Source of the DNA: Bacillota bacterium
GTDB lineage: Bacteria; Bacillota; Clostridia; Oscillospirales; Ruminococcaceae
DNA: 10,396 bases
Assembly (NCBI GenBank): GCA_023443315.1
Contig: JAEZVA010000068.1
Span: 1-10,396, forward strand
Direction of reading: 5' to 3'
How positions within the stretch are numbered: position 1 is the stretch's first letter; every line of letters starts with the position of its first letter. The notes below the pieces were generated by a model. The model searched no databases and was not told the origin of the DNA. It saw nothing but the letters and a program-made list of their open reading frames with translations. Below, piece by piece: positions 6,865 to 10,396 of the stretch. The translations under genes were made by a program, and so were the position numbers.

Positions 6865-7806
6865 TTACTCATACCATCCGGTCTGTGAAAGCCACTGGTC
6901 AAACCCGGCTCGTACCATCTGGATATCCTGCCCGACGGCGTCCTTGAGCGCGTCCACCGAATCAAACCGTAGCTCGGGGCGAAGGTAACGAACCAGATGT
7001 ACCTCAACCCGTTTGCCATACAGGTCACCGTCAAAATCAAGAATGCAGGTCTCGCTGAGCGGCGGACTGTTTGCATCTACCGTAGGGCGAACGCCAATAT
7101 TGGTGACAGCCGGCAGCCGCTTATTATCAATGCAAACAAAAGAGGCATAGACCCCGTAGCGCGGAACCAATAGATGCGGCTCAAAGTACTGATTGATGGT
7201 AGGTGCGCCAATGCTGCGCCCAAGGCGGCGACCCTGCGTAACGACAAAGTCAAACGAGTACGGTCTGCCCAGCATCTCCCCTGCCTTGGCGACATCCCCC
7301 TGCCCAAGCAACGCACGGATACGTGAGCTGCTGACCGGCTGGCCGTCTTTTTGTACGTCCGGCACAAGCACCACCTGTGTGCCCTGACTTTCGCACAGCT
7401 GTCGCAACAGGGTTACATCCCCCGATGCGCCTTTGCCAAAGCGAAAGTTCGCGCCGCAGTAAATCTCGCGCGCGCCAAGACGCCTTACGAGAAGCTGTAC
7501 AAACTCCTGCGCAGTCATCCCCATAAACTCGGAAAAGTCCGGCACGATGTAATAATCCACGCCAAGTCGCTGCATCTGTTCTAGTTTTAATGTGTCGGTG
7601 GTGATGTTCAGCCGCCCCTTGCCGCTCTGGGGGTTCTGGGTGGTAACCGCAAACGAAAATACGCAGGTGGCAAGACCATCTTGCTTGCGGCTGTGCGCAC
7701 TGTTTATCACTGCGCGGTGACCCAAGTGAACCCCGTCAAAGTAGCCAAGCGCAATGGCTGTAGGGCAGTCGATTGCCTGTGCTGAAAGTGTATTGATGAT
7801 AACCAA
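6865..7806 (-). CDS. ribF: bifunctional riboflavin kinase / FMN adenylyltransferase (FAD synthetase)
   Basis: RibF phosphorylates riboflavin to FMN and adenylates FMN to FAD in the cytoplasm. From the TTG at 7806 the protein has 313 residues, normal for the family. The N-terminal nucleotidyltransferase domain shows GYFDGVHLGH (21-30), GANFRFGKGASGD (118-130) and SSSRIR (159-164). The C-terminal flavokinase domain shows GAPTIN (200-205) and TNIGVRPT (235-242). The usual PTAN motif reads PTIN here, a conservative change. The TTG is preferred because AAAGGGAG (7815-7822) lies 8 bases upstream and the protein then starts MVIINTLS, as RibF proteins usually do. An in-frame ATG at 7836 would add ten residues but has no ribosome binding site. 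It follows truB by 55 bases in the operon. No FMN riboswitch is visible, and none is expected at this operon position. Confidence 0.95.
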   Translation of the reverse strand: MVIINTLSAQAIDCPTAIALGYFDGVHLGHRAVINSAHSRKQDGLATCVFSFAVTTQNPQSGKGRLNITTDTLKLEQMQRLGVDYYIVPDFSEFMGMTAQEFVQLLVRRLGAREIYCGANFRFGKGASGDVTLLRQLCESQGTQVVLVPDVQKDGQPVSSSRIRALLGQGDVAKAGEMLGRPYSFDFVVTQGRRLGRSIGAPTINQYFEPHLLVPRYGVYASFVCIDNKRLPAVTNIGVRPTVDANSPPLSETCILDFDGDLYGKRVEVHLVRYLRPELRFDSVDALKDAVGQDIQMVRAGFDQWLSQTGWYE

Positions 7807-7814
7807 AGCGGATG

Positions 7815-7822
7815 CTCCCTTT
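7815..7822 (-). promoter_or_regulatory. ribosome binding site deciding the TTG start of ribF
   Basis: AAAGGGAG on the minus strand stands 8 bases before the TTG at 7806. It lies inside the longer reading frame from ATG 7836, which itself is preceded by a purine-poor, T-rich stretch without any Shine-Dalgarno. Confidence 0.75.
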
Positions 7823-7861
7823 CGGTCGTTGTGCATTTTAAAAAACGTTGCTGACTGTATA

Positions 7862-8743
7862 TCAGCCCTTAAAAAACTTTTTCACCCGCAGCTTGCCGGT
7901 GGTGGCCTCTCCCGTGCCGATGCCAAGGAAGCTGCCGTCATGTCCGTATACCCGAACATCGCCTTCCCCTGGGAGGTCAAGGGCAAGCTTTACGCCGTTT
8001 TGAAAGCGTCGTGTCTGATCGTCGTTTAGGTGCAGGGCTGACAGGCTTATAAACGCCCGTTCTGTTGGGATGAGCAAGCCTTCCGCCTCACCGCGCAGTG
8101 CGCGCTGCTCAATCTCTTCGAGTGTCAGGCAGCGTTCAAGGGAAAACCCAAGCGCACAGGTGCGCACAAGCGACGTTAATACGGCACCGCATCCGAGCAT
8201 GTCTCCAATATCGGCGCAAAGGGTGCGGATGTAGGTACCCTTAGAACAGCTCACCTCTATGGTGAACTCCCCCTTCTCGACGTCGGCAGAGCGGATAAAC
8301 AGCGAATGAATGGTGACAAGACGCGCGGGGCGTTCAACCTCTTCGCCGCGCCGCGCCAGTTCATACAAGCGCTTGCCTCCCACCTTTACAGCGGAATACA
8401 TGGGCGGGGTCTGCATCGTGTCGCCCAAAAACCGTCCTGCAATCTGAGAAAATTGCTCGAGGCTTACATGAAACTCGTTTTGCTGCAGCACCTTGCCCCA
8501 GATGTCCTGTGTATCGGTGACAATGCCGAGCTGCAGCCCCGCTATGTAGGTTTTGCCGGACTCGGGCACAAGGTCGCACGCACCTGTGGCACTGCCGACA
8601 AACACAGGAAGCACGCCGGTCGCCATTGGGTCGAGCGTACCGCCGTGCCCTATTTTCTTGGTTTTTAAAATTCCGCGCAGCTTCGCCACCACGTCAAAGG
8701 AGGTAAACTTCTGCGGCTTGTTAACAAGTAGGATACCATCCAA
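7862..8743 (-). CDS. truB: tRNA pseudouridine(55) synthase
   Basis: TruB converts U55 in the T-loop of tRNAs to pseudouridine and also helps tRNA folding. The 293-residue protein has the catalytic motif GHGGTLDPMATGVL (32-45) with D38 as nucleophile, KTYIAGLQLG (64-73) with the stacking tyrosine Y66, a TPPMYSAVKVGGKRLYE block (112-128) and CSKGTYIRTL (166-175). A C-terminal TruB_C/PUA-like region covers about 225-290. Length is typical and nothing is broken. The start is TTG at 8743, with AGGGGG at 8753-8758, 9 bases away. The nearby ATG two bases downstream is out of frame. The frame gives MDGILLVNKP, the canonical TruB N-terminus, so this start is secure. It follows nrnA by 30 bases and precedes ribF in the usual infB-rbfA-truB-ribF order. 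Confidence 0.97.
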   Translation of the reverse strand: MDGILLVNKPQKFTSFDVVAKLRGILKTKKIGHGGTLDPMATGVLPVFVGSATGACDLVPESGKTYIAGLQLGIVTDTQDIWGKVLQQNEFHVSLEQFSQIAGRFLGDTMQTPPMYSAVKVGGKRLYELARRGEEVERPARLVTIHSLFIRSADVEKGEFTIEVSCSKGTYIRTLCADIGDMLGCGAVLTSLVRTCALGFSLERCLTLEEIEQRALRGEAEGLLIPTERAFISLSALHLNDDQTRRFQNGVKLALDLPGEGDVRVYGHDGSFLGIGTGEATTGKLRVKKFFKG

Positions 8744-8773
8744 CCTTAAGCGCCCCCTATAACAGCACCCATA

Positions 8774-9730
8774 TTACTGCATATATTTCGCTATGGTTTG
8801 CACAATCGTGCGCTTTGCGTTATCTAAGTCTCCGGGTACTACACATCCGGCTGCCTTCATGTGACCGCCGCCGCCCAGCTCCCCGCAGATTTTAGAGGCA
8901 TCAAAGCCCTCGTTGGTGCGGATAGACACCTTAAACTCGCCAGTCGCTTTTTCGCGCAACATCACGCCAATTAAAACACCCGAAATCTGACGCGGCAATG
9001 TGGAGATTCCCTCCAGCTCGCTCTCCTCGGCACCCGAAGTGGCAAGCATATCCTGCGTGATATAGATCAGCGCGCATTTATGGTCAAAATAATACTCGAT
9101 CGATTCAAGCACCTGTCGCTCTATCATGATGCGGCTGACGCTCTTGGTCTCAAACATCCAGCGGTTAATCTGTGCGACATTGACCCCACTCGCCATCATG
9201 CGCGCCGCAATCAGGTGCGCCTTGGCGGAGGTGTTGGAAAAGCGAAAGCAGCCCGTATCGGTTGCAATGCCGGTGTAGATACAGGTGCTAATCTGCACGT
9301 CAAAGGTCGCTCCTAGCTTCTTGATAACGTCGTACATAATCTCGCAGGTTGCCGACGCTTGGGGGCGCAGCAAAACCCTGCGGGCATAGCGGGTATTGGA
9401 GGGATGATGATCGATGCAGATATCCACCTTGTCCGCAAGGTGCACATACTTATCGCCGAACAGCTGGCGGTCTGCCAAATCTACCGCAACAATCAGCCCT
9501 GGCTCAAACTCATCGTGCCGATACCCTTCTAGCAGAAACATATAACGCTCGGGCGGCTCGTCCGAGCACACCACGCGCGCGCGTTTGCCCAGCTGCTTTA
9601 GTGCAAAATACAACGCATAACCGCTGCCAAACGTATCGCCGTCGGGGCTTTGATGGGTAACAATTAGGATGTTATCGCTGCTAAGCAGGGTATTGCAAAC
9701 CTCTTTGACGCTGATGTTGTTCATGCTCAA
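8774..9730 (-). CDS. nrnA: DHH-DHHA1 phosphoesterase, bifunctional oligoribonuclease / pAp phosphatase
   Basis: NrnA-type enzymes hydrolyse very short RNA oligonucleotides to mononucleotides and remove the 3'-phosphate from pAp, doing the work of Orn in organisms that lack it. The 318 residues contain the DHH-family metal motifs: HQSPDGD (H26, D30, D32), VDLAD (D84), DHH at 107-109 and ATDTGCFRFSNT (156-167, D158). The C-terminal DHHA1 substrate-binding domain ends with GGGGHMKAAG (286-295). The start is probably TTG at 9730, with AAAGG (9740-9744) 9 bases upstream. ATG at 9724, two codons later, would leave a 15-base spacing. It lies between rbfA (25-base gap) and truB, its common place in Firmicutes. 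The link to PNPase is functional, since it would clear limit oligonucleotides. Related enzymes also cleave pGpG, the linear product of cyclic di-GMP breakdown; whether this one does is unknown. Confidence 0.93.
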   Translation of the reverse strand: MSMNNISVKEVCNTLLSSDNILIVTHQSPDGDTFGSGYALYFALKQLGKRARVVCSDEPPERYMFLLEGYRHDEFEPGLIVAVDLADRQLFGDKYVHLADKVDICIDHHPSNTRYARRVLLRPQASATCEIMYDVIKKLGATFDVQISTCIYTGIATDTGCFRFSNTSAKAHLIAARMMASGVNVAQINRWMFETKSVSRIMIERQVLESIEYYFDHKCALIYITQDMLATSGAEESELEGISTLPRQISGVLIGVMLREKATGEFKVSIRTNEGFDASKICGELGGGGHMKAAGCVVPGDLDNAKRTIVQTIAKYMQ

Positions 9731-9755
9731 TTAACCATGCCTTTCAGGCTTAATC

Positions 9756-10136
9756 TCATTCTTCGGGATTTTGCCGCTCGTCGGATTGTCCGTCTTCGGG
9801 CAGCAGCTTCTTGAGCATACGATTAATCTCGGCGCCGTGCTCGATGGAATTATCCGCGATGAACTTCAGCTCGGGAGAGGTTCGCAGGCTTAGGCGATTG
9901 TTGATTTCCCTTCGAATAAACCCGGACGCATGCTGCAGCCCTTTGACCGCTTCAAGTGCAGCTTCATAGCCATCCATTGAGCTGACATACACCTTTGCGT
10001 GGGACATGTCGCCCGACAGCTCCACCCTCACGATGCTCAGAAGCCCCGTAATACGCGGATCCTTGAGTAAGCGCATGATATCCGCGAGTTCTCTGCGAAT
10101 ATCCTCGCTGTTTCTACCTACCTTATAGCCTGCCAT
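9756..10136 (-). CDS. rbfA: 30S ribosome-binding factor A
   Basis: RbfA binds the neck of immature 30S subunits and assists 16S rRNA 5'-end maturation, particularly in the cold. The 126-residue protein is a single KH-fold domain of typical size. It shows the family pattern: an N-terminal GRNSEDIRRELADIM helix, DPRITGLLSIVRVELSGDMSHAKVYVSS (27-54), IRREINNRLSLRTSPELKF (74-92) and a final DNSIEHGAEINRMLKKL helix. An acidic tail follows (DGQSDERQNPEE). ATG at 10136 is preceded by AAAGGCGGA ending 10 bases away, a somewhat long but usable spacing. The gene follows infB by 54 bases with no terminator between them, as expected for co-transcription in the infB-rbfA cluster. Confidence 0.96.
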   Translation of the reverse strand: MAGYKVGRNSEDIRRELADIMRLLKDPRITGLLSIVRVELSGDMSHAKVYVSSMDGYEAALEAVKGLQHASGFIRREINNRLSLRTSPELKFIADNSIEHGAEINRMLKKLLPEDGQSDERQNPEE

Positions 10137-10190
10137 ACCGGTGAAATCCGCCTTTCGAGAAAGTTTAACGCAAACAGGAGCGAGAGGGGG

Positions 10191-10396
10191 TTAGTCCTCT
10201 CTGTACTCCTCTATGATGTATGCCTCAAGGATGTCGCCTTCCTTGATGTCGTTGAATTTGGTCAGACCAATGCCGCATTCGTAGCCGGTCGCAACCTCCT
10301 TCACGTCATCCTTAAAGCGTTTGAGTGAAAGAATCTTGTCTTCGGCAATGATGATACCGTCACGTACAATGCGGATGTTCGCCGCCCTTGTAATCT
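10191..10396 (-). CDS. infB: translation initiation factor IF-2, C-terminal end only
   Basis: The last 67 codons and the stop of infB are present; the gene enters from the right edge. IF2 is the GTPase that places initiator fMet-tRNA on the 30S subunit and promotes subunit joining. The visible part is the C2 domain that holds fMet-tRNA. It shows ANIRIVRDG, LKRFKDDVKEV, the conserved GYECGIGL (residues that contact the initiator tRNA) and a final EGDILEAYIIEE. The reading frame is open to the window edge. Its position directly before rbfA confirms the identity. Confidence 0.96.
   Translation of the reverse strand, partial: ITRAANIRIVRDGIIIAEDKILSLKRFKDDVKEVATGYECGIGLTKFNDIKEGDILEAYIIEEYRED

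Overview
The window is ordinary chromosomal housekeeping DNA from a Gram-positive anaerobe-type bacterium, most likely a Clostridia member (an Oscillospirales-like lineage would fit, but this is an inference). The reasons are the gene order infB-rbfA-nrnA-truB-ribF-rpsO-pnp, purine-rich ribosome binding sites, sigma-A type promoters, frequent TTG starts and a sporulating-Firmicute-style DacF-like carboxypeptidase. No insertion sequence, phage gene, CRISPR array, tRNA or rRNA was seen.

Layout from left to right. Positions 1-985 (minus) hold the N-terminal three quarters of an O-acetylhomoserine sulfhydrylase, cut by the window edge. Divergent from it, 1184-2518 (plus) encodes a secreted, membrane-anchored D-Ala-D-Ala carboxypeptidase with an extended -10 promoter in front and a strong hairpin terminator behind (2558-2585). 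Converging on that terminator is a six-helix membrane diguanylate cyclase (2622-3770, minus) with its own promoter at 3877-3905. A 320-base gap (3771-4090) holds that promoter and the terminator of the next operon.

Positions 4091-10396 (minus) are the distal part of the classical translation/RNA operon, read right to left: infB 3' end, rbfA, nrnA, truB, ribF, rpsO, pnp. The products act together on translation initiation (IF2), 30S maturation (RbfA, S15), tRNA psi55 synthesis (TruB) and RNA decay (PNPase makes short oligonucleotides, NrnA finishes them); RibF supplies FMN and FAD. rpsO has a near-consensus internal promoter and a structured leader. It is followed by a terminator and then by a long imperfect hairpin in the pnp leader.

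No undescribed multi-gene system was found. The most interesting signals are non-coding: the 26-position hairpin ahead of pnp, whose only wobble pairs make sense in the pnp transcript, and the rpsO leader, in which two copies of AGGGGT (one is the Shine-Dalgarno) could compete for a single GCCCC. A run of three successive genes (nrnA, truB, ribF) whose best starts are TTG is also worth noting.
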